Source: Leclercia sp. S52
GTDB lineage: Bacteria > Pseudomonadota > Gammaproteobacteria > Enterobacterales > Enterobacteriaceae
DNA length: 64,000 nt
Direction of reading: 5' to 3'
Assembly: GCF_039727615.1 (NCBI RefSeq)
Contig: NZ_CP152474.1
Coordinates: forward strand, 248,001-312,000
The notes under the pieces were generated by a model. That model had not been told where the DNA came from, ran no database searches, and was given only the letters and a program-made list of their open reading frames with translations. Of the stretch, positions 56,289-64,000 are shown piece after piece. A program made the translations under genes and the position numbers. The number at the start of each line of letters is the position of its first letter. Positions within the stretch are counted from its first letter, which is position 1.

Positions 56289-56304
56289 GCTAAACGTTTG
56301 CTTT
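56289..56304. promoter_or_regulatory. Putative PurR box upstream of ghxP
   Basis: GCTAAACGTTTGCTTT resembles the PurR operator ACGCAAACGTTTGCGT; a second half-like match, GATAACGTTTGCGCAT, is at 56146-56161. E. coli ghxP (yjcD) is a PurR regulon member. Confidence 0.6.
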
Positions 56305-56418
56305 TTTTATGACGCCCCTCTTTGTCATAAACGCAGCACAGGGATATGACGTTTCGCTGGTCGTGGAGTGTCCATCACGCTGACCGACGACGATAATAAT
56401 TTTCAGGGGATGTTTTCT

Positions 56419-57768
56419 ATGTCTACGCCATCTGCGCGTACCGGCGGTTCACTCGACGCCATGTTCAAAATTTCTGCCCGCGGCAGTACCGTGCGTCAGG
56501 AGATCGTTGCCGGTCTGACGACCTTCCTGGCGATGGTCTACTCGGTGATCGTGGTGCCGGGCATGCTGGGCAAAGCCGGTTTCCCACCGGCGGCGGTCTT
56601 TGTCGCCACCTGTCTGGTGGCCGGTGTCGGCTCCATCGTAATGGGTCTGTGGGCCAACCTGCCGCTGGCGATCGGTTGCGCCATCTCATTGACCGCCTTT
56701 ACCGCATTCAGCCTGGTACTGGGCCAGCACATCAGCGTGCCGGTTGCGCTGGGTGCTGTGTTCCTGATGGGTGTGCTGTTTACCATTATTTCCGCCACCG
56801 GTATCCGTAGCTGGATCCTCCGCAACCTGCCGCAGGGCGTTGCGCACGGCACCGGGATTGGTATCGGCCTGTTCCTGCTGCTGATTGCCGCTAACGGCGT
56901 AGGTCTGGTGATCAAGAATCCGCTGGACGGTCTGCCGGTTGCGCTGGGTAATTTCGCCAGCTTCCCGGTGATCATGTCGCTGATTGGCCTGGCGGTGATC
57001 ATTGGTCTGGAAAAACTGAAAGTGCCGGGCGGCATCCTGCTGACCATCATTGGCGTTTCTGTGGTGGGGCTGATTTTCGATCCGGCAGTACACTTCTCCG
57101 GCGTGTTCGCCATGCCATCCCTGAGCGATGAAAACGGCAACTCGCTGATCGGCAGCCTGGATATCATGGGCGCGCTGAACCCGGTGGTGCTGCCAAGCGT
57201 GCTGGCGCTGGTGATGACCGCGGTCTTCGACGCCACCGGCACCATCCGCGCGGTAGCGGGCCAGGCGAACCTGCTGGATAAAGACGGTCAGATTATCGAT
57301 GGCGGCAAAGCGCTGACCACCGACTCCCTGAGCAGCGTCTTCTCCGGTCTGGTGGGTGCCGCGCCGGCAGCCGTGTATATCGAATCTGCGGCGGGTACGG
57401 CGGCAGGCGGTAAAACCGGTCTGACGGCGATCACCATCGGCGTGCTGTTCCTGCTGATCCTGTTCCTTGCTCCGCTGTCGTATCTGGTTCCGGCATACGC
57501 GACCGCACCTGCGCTGATGTATGTTGGCCTGCTGATGCTGAGCAACGTGGCGAAAATCGATTTTGCCGACTTCGTTGATGCGATGGCCGGGCTGATCACC
57601 GCGGTGTTCATCGTGCTGACCTGTAACATCGTCACCGGCATCATGATCGGTTTCGCCTCGCTGGTGATCGGCCGTATCGTCTCCGGTGAATGGCGCAAGC
57701 TGAACATCGGAACGGTAGTGATTGCCGTGGCGCTGGTGGCGTTCTACGCGGGCGGCTGGGCTATCTAA
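56419..57768 (+). CDS. ghxP: Guanine/hypoxanthine permease GhxP
   Basis: Proton-coupled purine importer of the NCS2/AzgA family in the inner membrane. 449 residues, the same as E. coli GhxP (YjcD), with about thirteen hydrophobic helices. Family motifs: [19 protein letters not shown] (about 28-46), [16 protein letters not shown] and [20 protein letters not shown]. The open frame begins at 56368; I chose the ATG at 56419 ([17 protein letters not shown]) by alignment. PurR-like sites lie upstream. Ends at a terminator. Confidence 0.96.
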   Translation: MSTPSARTGGSLDAMFKISARGSTVRQEIVAGLTTFLAMVYSVIVVPGMLGKAGFPPAAVFVATCLVAGVGSIVMGLWANLPLAIGCAISLTAFTAFSLVLGQHISVPVALGAVFLMGVLFTIISATGIRSWILRNLPQGVAHGTGIGIGLFLLLIAANGVGLVIKNPLDGLPVALGNFASFPVIMSLIGLAVIIGLEKLKVPGGILLTIIGVSVVGLIFDPAVHFSGVFAMPSLSDENGNSLIGSLDIMGALNPVVLPSVLALVMTAVFDATGTIRAVAGQANLLDKDGQIIDGGKALTTDSLSSVFSGLVGAAPAAVYIESAAGTAAGGKTGLTAITIGVLFLLILFLAPLSYLVPAYATAPALMYVGLLMLSNVAKIDFADFVDAMAGLITAVFIVLTCNIVTGIMIGFASLVIGRIVSGEWRKLNIGTVVIAVALVAFYAGGWAI

Positions 57769-57788
57769 GCTGTCAACTGCGTAAAAAG

Positions 57789-57810
57789 ACGGGTGGCTCA
57801 GGCCGCCCGT
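57789..57810 (+). terminator. ghxP terminator
   Basis: ACGGGTGGC-TCAG-GCCGCCCGT followed by TTTTATTTT. Confidence 0.85.
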
Positions 57811-57920
57811 TTTTATTTTCGGAACACATCTTGTTGCCTTATGCGTTACTCTGGGGGGAGATACACTGTGGCAAGATGCCAGTGATGTAAACGTACAGAA
57901 ATCTCGCAAACAGGGAACGC

Positions 57921-59567
57921 ATGGAAATCTTCTTCACAATACTCATCATGACCCTTTTGGTCTCCCTCTCCGGGGTAGTTACCCGCGTACTGCCCTTCCA
58001 GTTACCGCTTCCGCTGATGCAGATCGCCATCGGTGCTCTGCTGGCGTGGCCGACGTTCGGATTGCACGTCGAGTTTGATCCCGAACTGTTTCTGGTACTG
58101 TTTATTCCTCCCCTGCTGTTTGCCGACGGCTGGAAAACCCCGACCCGTGAGTTTCTCGAACACGGGCGCGAAATCTTCGGCCTGGCGCTGGCGCTGGTGG
58201 TGGTCACCGTGGTGGGGATTGGTTTCCTCATCTACTGGGTGGTGCCGGGGATCCCGCTGATACCGGCCTTTGCGCTGGCGGCGGTACTGTCACCCACCGA
58301 TGCCGTGGCGCTGTCCGGGATCGTCGGTGAAGGGCGCATTCCGAAGAAAATCATGGGCATCCTGCAGGGCGAGGCGCTGATGAACGACGCCTCCGGCCTG
58401 GTGGCGCTGAAATTTGCCGTCGCCGTGGCGATGGGCACCATGGTCTTCACCATCGGCGGGGCGTCCGTTGAATTCTTCAAAGTGGCCATTGGCGGCATTC
58501 TGGCTGGGTTTGTGGTGAGCTGGCTGTATGGCCGTTCGCTGCGCTTCCTCAGCCGCTGGGGCGGCGACGAACCCGCCACGCAAATCGTGCTGCTGTTCCT
58601 GCTGCCGTTCGCCTCTTATCTGATTGCAGAACACATCGGGGTGTCGGGTATTCTGGCCGCGGTGGCGGCGGGGATGACCATCACCCGCGCCGGGGTTATG
58701 CGCCGTGCGCCGCTGGCGATGCGCCTGCGCGCCAACAGCACCTGGTCGATGCTGGAATTTGTCTTTAACGGCATGGTGTTCCTGCTGTTGGGCCTGCAGC
58801 TGCCGGGGATCCTCGAGTCCTCGCTGGTGGCGGCCGAGGCCGATCCGAATGTCGAAACCTGGATGCTGTTTACCGACATCGTGCTGATTTACGCCGCGCT
58901 GATGCTGGTGCGTTTCGGCTGGCTGTGGACGATGAAAAAGTTCAGCGTGCGTTTCCTGAAAAAGAAACCGATGGAGTTTGGCTCCTGGACCACCCGTGAA
59001 CTGCTGATTTCCACTTTCGCCGGGGTACGTGGGGCCATCACCCTCGCCGGTGTGCTCTCCATTCCGCTGCTGCTGCCGACCGGCGACGTCTTCCCGGCCC
59101 GCTACGAGCTGGTGTTCCTGGCCGCCGGAGTCATCCTCTTCTCGCTGTTTGTCGGCGTGGTGATGCTGCCGATCCTGCTGCAACATATGGAGGTCGGCGA
59201 TCACGTTCAGCAGCATAAAGAGGCGCGTATTGCCCGGGCAGCAACCGCTGAAGTGGCGATTGTCGCCATCCAGAAGATGGAGGAGCGTCTGGCCGCCGAT
59301 ACCGAAGAGAACATCGATAACCAGCTGCTGAAAGAGGTGAGCTCGCGGGTAATTGGCAACCTGCGCCGCCGCGCGGATGGCCGCAACGATGTGGAAAGCT
59401 CGCTGATGGAAGAGAATCTCGAACGCCGCTTCCGTCTGGCCGCGCTGCGCTCTGAACGCGCGGAGCTGTACCACCTGCGCGCGACCCGGGAGATCAGCAA
59501 CGAGACGCTGCAGAAGCTGCTGCACGATCTCGATTTGATGGAAGCGTTGTTGATAGAGAAGCAGTAA
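57921..59567 (+). CDS. yjcE: Putative Na+/H+ antiporter YjcE (CPA1 family)
   Basis: Inner-membrane cation:proton antiporter of the CPA1/NhaP type, 548 residues (E. coli 549). About twelve hydrophobic helices with the ion-binding Asp pair in LSPTDAVALSGIVGEG and GEALMNDASGLVALKFA (about 120-165), then a charged cytoplasmic C-terminal tail (about 420-548). Transport activity of E. coli YjcE is inferred from family. Start ATG at 57921. Followed by a BIME. Confidence 0.94.
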   Translation: MEIFFTILIMTLLVSLSGVVTRVLPFQLPLPLMQIAIGALLAWPTFGLHVEFDPELFLVLFIPPLLFADGWKTPTREFLEHGREIFGLALALVVVTVVGIGFLIYWVVPGIPLIPAFALAAVLSPTDAVALSGIVGEGRIPKKIMGILQGEALMNDASGLVALKFAVAVAMGTMVFTIGGASVEFFKVAIGGILAGFVVSWLYGRSLRFLSRWGGDEPATQIVLLFLLPFASYLIAEHIGVSGILAAVAAGMTITRAGVMRRAPLAMRLRANSTWSMLEFVFNGMVFLLLGLQLPGILESSLVAAEADPNVETWMLFTDIVLIYAALMLVRFGWLWTMKKFSVRFLKKKPMEFGSWTTRELLISTFAGVRGAITLAGVLSIPLLLPTGDVFPARYELVFLAAGVILFSLFVGVVMLPILLQHMEVGDHVQQHKEARIARAATAEVAIVAIQKMEERLAADTEENIDNQLLKEVSSRVIGNLRRRADGRNDVESSLMEENLERRFRLAALRSERAELYHLRATREISNETLQKLLHDLDLMEALLIEKQ

Positions 59568-59576
59568 CCGTTTGTT

Positions 59577-59648
59577 GCCCGGTGGCGCTGCGCTTACCGG
59601 GCCTACATGTTGACCGTAGGCCGGGTAAGGCGAAGCCGCCACCCGGCG
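59577..59648. repeat. BIME between yjcE and the LysR gene
   Basis: GCCCGGTGGCGCTGCGC...ACCGGGCC and GGCCGGGTAAGGCGAAG...CCACCCGGC between convergent genes. Confidence 0.87.
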
Positions 59649-60536
59649 CTATTCCACCGAAGTCCAGAATCCCTCACAGCATTTCAGCCACGCCTGGGCG
59701 CTGTTCGACAGATAGACCCCCTCACGCCAGATCATCCCCAGCTGCCAGTGCAGATCGCTCTGCAGCGGGATCCAGCGCAGGGTGTTTTTGTCCAGCCGCT
59801 CGCAGATGGGCTGCGGCAATATCGCAATCCCCACCCCCGCCTGCACCATCGCCGCCAGAAAGTCCCACTGCCCGCTGCGCACCGCGATGCGCGGCTTCAC
59901 GCCGTGCTGGCTGAAGAGCTGCATCAGCTGGCGGCTGAGGGCAAAATCTTCGTTGTAGATCAGCAGCGGGTGCTCGGCCAACAGCTCCGGATTAATGGCC
60001 TCCAGCGTCAACCAGCTGCCGGAGCGCGGCACCAGCACGCACAGCGGATGGCTGAACAGCGGCAGCGCCGTCAGACCGCTGTCCTCCTCCACCGGCAGGG
60101 CGGTCATCGCCAGATCCAGCTCGCCGTTGATCACCGCCTGTTGGACGGTTAAGCCACCAAATTCAGAAATTTTCAGCTCCACGCCGGGATAGCGCTGGCG
60201 AAACAGGCCGATGGGCCCGGCCATCATCATCCCCACCATCGGCGGGATCCCGAGGCGCAGTACGCCTTTATTCAGGTGGTTGATGTCGCCAAGCTCGGCC
60301 TCCAGCTGGCGAAATTCCGCGAGGATCGCCAGCCCGCGCTCAAACACCACCCGGCCGGTGTCGGTTAACAGCAGCTTGCGTCCGTCGCGGATCAGCAGGG
60401 TACAGTTCAGTTCATCTTCGAGGTTTTTCAGCATTTTGCTGATGGTGGGTTGGGTGACAAAAAGCTTCTCCGCGGCGCGGGTGAAACTCTGCTGGCGGAC
60501 CACTTCGACAAAGTAACGCAGCGTGCGTATGTCCAT
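59649..60536 (-). CDS. LysR-family regulator, probable controller of the CidA/LrgB pair
   Basis: 295 residues. N-terminal winged HTH (1-60, FTRAAEKLFVTQPTISKMLK) and a C-terminal periplasmic-binding-protein-like effector domain (about 90-295). It is divergent from a CidA/LrgB-type operon with 101 bp between start codons, the arrangement of CidR-type regulators that respond to weak acids or overflow metabolism in Gram-positive bacteria. Control of the neighbouring pair is inference from position. It lies outside the E. coli-like backbone. Confidence 0.85.
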   Translation of the reverse strand: MDIRTLRYFVEVVRQQSFTRAAEKLFVTQPTISKMLKNLEDELNCTLLIRDGRKLLLTDTGRVVFERGLAILAEFRQLEAELGDINHLNKGVLRLGIPPMVGMMMAGPIGLFRQRYPGVELKISEFGGLTVQQAVINGELDLAMTALPVEEDSGLTALPLFSHPLCVLVPRSGSWLTLEAINPELLAEHPLLIYNEDFALSRQLMQLFSQHGVKPRIAVRSGQWDFLAAMVQAGVGIAILPQPICERLDKNTLRWIPLQSDLHWQLGMIWREGVYLSNSAQAWLKCCEGFWTSVE

Positions 60537-60637
60537 GACTATTCCTCGAAACTATACCTTTGATGATTTTAATTCATTTCAGTCAATTACGGGCGCTGAC
60601 TATACTGGCGCTCTCTCTCATTTTGAGGAAATCCCCC

Positions 60638-61048
60638 ATGACCGTGGCGTTAGGTCGCGTTACGCCTGCCGTCGTGCAACGACTCCAGGTACCGGTTCAG
60701 GTACTGCTTTATGCGGGTCTTTTTGTCTTCGCTGAATACCTTGTTGGCTGGCTACATCTGCCGCTGCCGGCCAATCTGGTTGGCATGGTGCTGATGTTCA
60801 GCCTGATCCTCTGCCGCATCATTCCCCTGAACTGGGTGCGGGCAGGCTCGCGCTGGCTGCTGGCGGAAATGCTGCTGTTCTTTGTGCCGGCGGTGGTGGC
60901 GGTGGTCAATTACGTCCAGCTGCTGATGGTGGACGGCTGGCGTATCTTTGCGGTGATTGCCCTGAGCACGCTGATGGTGCTGGGTGCCACCGCCTGGGTG
61001 GTGGATAAAGTCTACCGCTATGAAATCAGCAGGCAGAAACATGACTAA
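60638..61048 (+). CDS. CidA/LrgA family holin-like membrane protein
   Basis: 136 residues with four hydrophobic helices (about 20-40, 45-63, 75-95, 105-125) and the family signature LPLPANLVGMVLMFSLILCR. CidA/LrgA proteins pair with CidB/LrgB; the complexes have been linked to murein hydrolase control in staphylococci and to pyruvate uptake in Bacillus. The E. coli relatives are YohJ/YohK. I chose the ATG at 60638 (MTVALGRVTP) with a GAGGA site rather than the upstream 60560. The stop codon region overlaps the next gene's ATG by 8 bases, so the pair is translationally coupled. Confidence 0.88.
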   Translation: MTVALGRVTPAVVQRLQVPVQVLLYAGLFVFAEYLVGWLHLPLPANLVGMVLMFSLILCRIIPLNWVRAGSRWLLAEMLLFFVPAVVAVVNYVQLLMVDGWRIFAVIALSTLMVLGATAWVVDKVYRYEISRQKHD

Positions 61049-61731
61049 CTTTCAGGTCAGCGTCCTCTGTCTGGTGGTAACCCTGGCGATCTATTTTGCC
61101 AACAAGCGCCTGTACCGCCGCTTTCGTAAACTGCCCCTGATGCCGCTGGTCTTCACCCCGATTTTGCTGGTGATGATGCTGGTGTGGGGCCATATCTCCT
61201 GGCAGAACTATATCGGGGAAGCGCACTGGCTGCTGTGGCTGCTCGGCCCGGCGACCATCGCCTTTGCGGTGCCGGTGTACGACAACCTGGCGGTGATCAA
61301 ACGCCACTGGATGTCGCTCTCCGCCGGGGTGATCACCGCCACGGTGGTGGCGGTCACCAGCTCGGTCTGGCTGGCGCGGTTGTTTACTCTGTCGGACGAG
61401 ATCCAGCGCAGCCTGGCGGTGCGCTCCGTCACCACCCCCCTTTGCGCTGGCCGCAGCAAAACCACTCGGCGGGCAGCCGGATCTGGTGGCGCTGTTCGTG
61501 GTGGTAACCGGGGTGTTTGGCATGGCGGTGGGGGATATGCTGTTTTTACGGCTCTCGATCCGCGAAGGGATGGCGAAAGGGGCCGGGTTTGGTGCGGCCT
61601 CGCACGGTGCCGGCACCGCCCGCTCCTATGAGCTGGGTCAGCAGGAGGGGGTGGTCGCCAGCCTGGTGATGATGCTCTCCGGAGTGGTGATGGTGCTGGT
61701 GGCCCCGCTGGTGGGCTGGTTGATGTTCTGA
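61041..61731 (+). pseudogene. LrgB/CidB family membrane protein, frameshifted in a C6 run
   Basis: Partner of the preceding CidA-like gene. The frame starts at 61041 (MTNFQVSVLCLVVTLAIYFA) and breaks at six C (61435-61440) after RSVTTP. With five C it continues FALAAAKPLGGQPDLVALFV and ends VLVAPLVGWLMF at 61731. The restored protein is 229 residues with the family's AAASHGAGTARSYEL-like block (SHGAGTARSYELGQQEG). As written the product is truncated at the C-terminal third. Probably an assembly artefact, as for the other seven genes. Confidence 0.87.
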
Positions 61732-61740
61732 GCCGTTTTC

Positions 61741-61810
61741 TGCCGGGTGGCGCTGCGCTTACCCGGCCTACAAAACCGTAGGCCCGTGCAAGCGTAGCGC
61801 CGCCGGGCAA
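61741..61810. repeat. BIME between the lrgB-like gene and the sugar-binding-protein gene
   Basis: TGCCGGGTGGCGCTGCGC...ACCCGGCC and a degenerate inverted partner GTAGGCCCGTGCAAGCG...CGCCGGGCAA between convergent genes. Confidence 0.8.
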
Positions 61811-61816
61811 TGAATG

Positions 61817-63091
61817 CTAACGATTCAAACGACGCACAATCCGCTCCACTTTCTGACGGAAATCCGCCGCGACCTGGGCGGGCGTCTGGCCCTGCTCCAG
61901 TTTCTCCCGCGCTGAGGTGAACTGGTCGATCACCTGCAAATCCTCAATATAAGGCGTGGCGACGGCGGTGGTGTGCAGCGCCTGCGCCTGGCGCAGCCCG
62001 GCAATCACCGGATCCTGTGGGTCAATCACCCCTTTCTCCGTAAGCTGCGTCTCTGCCGCCTTGTTGAGCGGAATACCGCGCTCCAGCCCCAGGGCGTCCA
62101 CCGACTGCGGATCGTTAAGCAGGTAGTTCACCAGTATCGCCGCCTCTTTTGGATGCTTCGTGGATTTCGCCACCGACAGCATCTGCGCCGTTTTGAAGTA
62201 CACCCCCGATTCCTCCGTCCCGGGCTGCATCACGTAGTCGCCCAGCACCAGCTTCGCCGGCGGCGTCATGTTGTTGGCAAACATGCGGATGGTGATATTC
62301 CAGGTGAACAGGCCGCCCCATTCGCCGTTAATCCACGGCTTCATCTCATACAAATTGCCTTTGCCGTAGGAGGAGAGGGTTTTGGGCGACGGGAGAACAT
62401 GGTCGTCGCTCAGGCGCTTCACAAAGCTGAAGGCCTCCTCCCACTGAGCGTCGTTCCAGGCAAAGGTGCCGTCGCTGTTGAACATCGGCTTCTGGTGTTT
62501 CTGCATCATATACGCATTGAGCAGCAGAATGACGTCCTGATCGACCATCGCGTAGGGGTAATAGTTGTTACCCAGTTTTTGCTGGAAGACTTTCCCGGCG
62601 GCAAAAAAGTCGTCCCAGGTTTTCGGGTACGCCAGCCCGGCCTTCTGCCAGGTGACGTCGTTGTAGTAAAAGACCGGGGCGTTGACCGAGATCGGCAGGC
62701 CGTTGAGCTTGCCGTTGACGGTGGTGGACTGCAGATCCTGCGCCTGGTACTGGCTTAAATCCAGCTCCGCTTTCAGCTTGTCGAGATCGTAATAGCCTTC
62801 GCCGTTTTTAGAAAAGACGATAAGCCACGGCCAGTTGGTCTGCATCACATCCGGCTCGGTGCCGCTCGCCATCTGGGTAGTCAGGCGCGAAAGGTGACCG
62901 TCCCAGCCGGTGTATTCGGCCTTCACTTTGATCTCCGGATGCGCTTTTTCAAAGGCCTCGAGCGCCTTCAGCGTAGCCTGGTGGCGGCTGTTGCCACCCC
63001 ACCACGACATGCGTAATTCAACGGGCTGCGCCCAGGCAGAGGTACAGGAAAATAACAGCGATGCGATGACACCTGACAGGAGCTTATTCAT
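61817..63091 (-). CDS. TogB-like oligosaccharide ABC transporter substrate-binding protein
   Basis: 424-residue periplasmic solute-binding protein (family 1). Signal peptide 1-21 (MNKLLSGVIASLLFSCTSAW). It is strongly reminiscent of TogB, the oligogalacturonide receptor of pectinolytic enterobacteria: ELRMSWWGGNSRHQATL, AEYTGWDGHLSRLTTQMASG and MKPWINGEWGG are shared blocks. The ligand may be an oligogalacturonide or related acidic oligosaccharide. The permease and ATPase genes are not in the window and may lie beyond its right edge. It is co-directional with and 53 bp upstream of nothing else here; the upstream neighbour is the oxidoreductase gene, so the two probably belong to one operon read leftward. 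Confidence 0.82.
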   Translation of the reverse strand: MNKLLSGVIASLLFSCTSAWAQPVELRMSWWGGNSRHQATLKALEAFEKAHPEIKVKAEYTGWDGHLSRLTTQMASGTEPDVMQTNWPWLIVFSKNGEGYYDLDKLKAELDLSQYQAQDLQSTTVNGKLNGLPISVNAPVFYYNDVTWQKAGLAYPKTWDDFFAAGKVFQQKLGNNYYPYAMVDQDVILLLNAYMMQKHQKPMFNSDGTFAWNDAQWEEAFSFVKRLSDDHVLPSPKTLSSYGKGNLYEMKPWINGEWGGLFTWNITIRMFANNMTPPAKLVLGDYVMQPGTEESGVYFKTAQMLSVAKSTKHPKEAAILVNYLLNDPQSVDALGLERGIPLNKAAETQLTEKGVIDPQDPVIAGLRQAQALHTTAVATPYIEDLQVIDQFTSAREKLEQGQTPAQVAADFRQKVERIVRRLNR

Positions 63092-63144
63092 TATTTTTCT
63101 CCGTGACTTTTATTATTAAACAGGTGAATAACGGCCCAACGTCC

Positions 63145-64000
63145 TTAGCGCTTCTTCAGACGGGAAACCAGCTCAAACTCCTTAAAGTTGACCGGACGCT
63201 GCTGCTGCATGGAGATATTGCCCGCAATCCCGGTGAGGATGGACATCGCCCCGGCGCGGTGGTCGGCGGCGCGCTGCAGCGGGTCATGGCCCGGCGTACC
63301 GAACAGGTCGGCCAGCATGGCGTTGTCGCCGCCGCCGTGGCCCCCCTCGCCGAGGCTGAACTCCGCTTTCCAGGGTTCGGCAAACATCGGGAAGACGGTG
63401 AGATCGCACTGCTCGAGGCTGCCCTCGTTTTCGCGCTTGCCCCCGGCGTTGACGTAGGATTTCTCGACGATCTTCATCTCCAGGCGGCCTTCGGTGCCGT
63501 TAAAGACCACGTTCAGCCCTTCCCACGGCAGGTAGGCGTTGAGGGAGTAGGTGAGCTGGACCTGGTTCTGGTACTTCACCAACACTGACATCGTGTCTTC
63601 GATGGTGATGCCGTCGCTGAACACGCTCTGGTCGCGGAAGTAGTTATCTTCATGTTCTGCATCGAGATAGAGCGCTTTGAGCTGGGCGTTCTCTGCCATC
63701 TGCAGGGCAAAGGGATCCGCTTTCGCTTCGGCAAAGCCGTGGGCGCGCGGGTAGAATTGTGTCACCCCGCGCTTCTCCGCGTTCTCCCGGCCGTAGAACT
63801 GCAGGCTGCCTTCGGCGTAAACCCGTTCCGGATAGCTGCCGAGCCAGAAATTCATCAGGTCGAAGTGGTGGGTGGATTTATGCACCAGCAGGCCGCCGCT
63901 GTTGCGTTTTTCCCGGTGCCAGCGGCGGAAGTAGTCCGCGCCGTGTTCGGTGTTGAGCAGCCACTCGAAGTGCACCGAGGTGACCTTGCCAATCGTCCCC
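63145..64000 (-). CDS. Gfo/Idh/MocA family oxidoreductase, C-terminal part (partial)
   Basis: The frame remains open to the window edge; at least 284 codons are present and the N-terminal NAD(P)-binding Rossmann domain lies outside. The visible part is the C-terminal substrate domain: GKVTSVHFEWLLN, then HREKRNSGGLLVHKSTHHFD, where KxxHHFD supplies the catalytic lysine/histidine region, and GEGGHGGGDNAMLADL. It contains an in-frame natural G6 run (C6 on + at 63341-63346). It is read toward and sits 53 bp upstream of the TogB-like gene, suggesting joint sugar catabolism. The substrate is unknown. Confidence 0.87.
   Translation of the reverse strand, partial: GTIGKVTSVHFEWLLNTEHGADYFRRWHREKRNSGGLLVHKSTHHFDLMNFWLGSYPERVYAEGSLQFYGRENAEKRGVTQFYPRAHGFAEAKADPFALQMAENAQLKALYLDAEHEDNYFRDQSVFSDGITIEDTMSVLVKYQNQVQLTYSLNAYLPWEGLNVVFNGTEGRLEMKIVEKSYVNAGGKRENEGSLEQCDLTVFPMFAEPWKAEFSLGEGGHGGGDNAMLADLFGTPGHDPLQRAADHRAGAMSILTGIAGNISMQQQRPVNFKEFELVSRLKKR

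Noticed and set aside
63341..63346. C6 run in the Gfo/Idh gene as another frameshift
   Set aside because: The reading frame through GEGGHGGGDN is the conserved family motif, so the run length is correct.

Overview
The window is a chromosomal segment of a member of the Enterobacteriaceae. Gene content, protein lengths and order follow the Escherichia coli aceBAK-to-yjcE stretch closely, but E. coli genes such as arpA, pepE, yjbEFGH and xylE are missing and other genes sit in their place. An Enterobacter / Leclercia / Lelliottia-type genome would fit; I cannot name the genus from sequence alone. There are no rRNA or tRNA genes, CRISPR arrays, insertion sequences or prophage genes. REP/BIME palindromes separate many transcription units.

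Layout. 1-4.2 kb: end of aceB, then aceA, aceK (glyoxylate shunt) and the repressor iclR. 4.4-11.8 kb: metH, yjbB, a decayed toxin-antitoxin pair where E. coli has pepE, rluF, yjbD. 11.8-16.7 kb: panS, then an RNA-repair locus: rtcR (CARF-type sigma-54 activator) divergent from a sigma-54 promoter driving rtcB (RNA ligase) and an RlaP-like nucleotidyltransferase. 16.7-20.6 kb: lysC, with no lysine riboswitch in its leader, pgi and psiE. 20.7-28.4 kb: the maltose regulon, malEFG divergent from malK-lamB-malM around MalT and CRP sites. 28.6-36.0 kb: ubiCA, plsB, dgkA, lexA-dinF, yjbJ, zur. 36.1-38.1 kb: an accessory cupin gene and a predicted outer-membrane TraF-like protein. 38.2-46.5 kb: dusA, pspG, qorA, dnaB-alr, tyrB, aphA, yjbQ-yjbR. 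46.5-50.4 kb: uvrA and ssb around a LexA box, then yjcB. 51-55.3 kb: a diguanylate cyclase, the phosphodiesterase pdeC, soxS/soxR and the sRNA SraL. 55.4-59.6 kb: a glutathione S-transferase, ghxP, yjcE. 59.6-64 kb: lineage-specific genes: a LysR regulator divergent from a CidA/LrgB pair, a TogB-like sugar-binding protein, and a Gfo/Idh/MocA oxidoreductase cut by the window edge.

The most striking signal is global. Eight genes (yjbD, rtcR, malG, malF, dgkA, yjbQ, the GST gene, the lrgB-like gene) each carry exactly one extra base in a mononucleotide run (G/C 5 to 6 or 6 to 7, A 6 to 7). Removing that base restores a protein whose length matches the family in every case. This points to homopolymer over-calling in the assembly or, less likely, a mismatch-repair-deficient lineage. 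These genes are annotated over their full restored extent. Separate from this, the toxin gene has a genuine internal deletion.

The best candidates for real biological novelty are the RtcR-RtcB-RlaP RNA-repair locus without RtcA and the riboswitch-less lysC leader. I found no clearly undescribed system.
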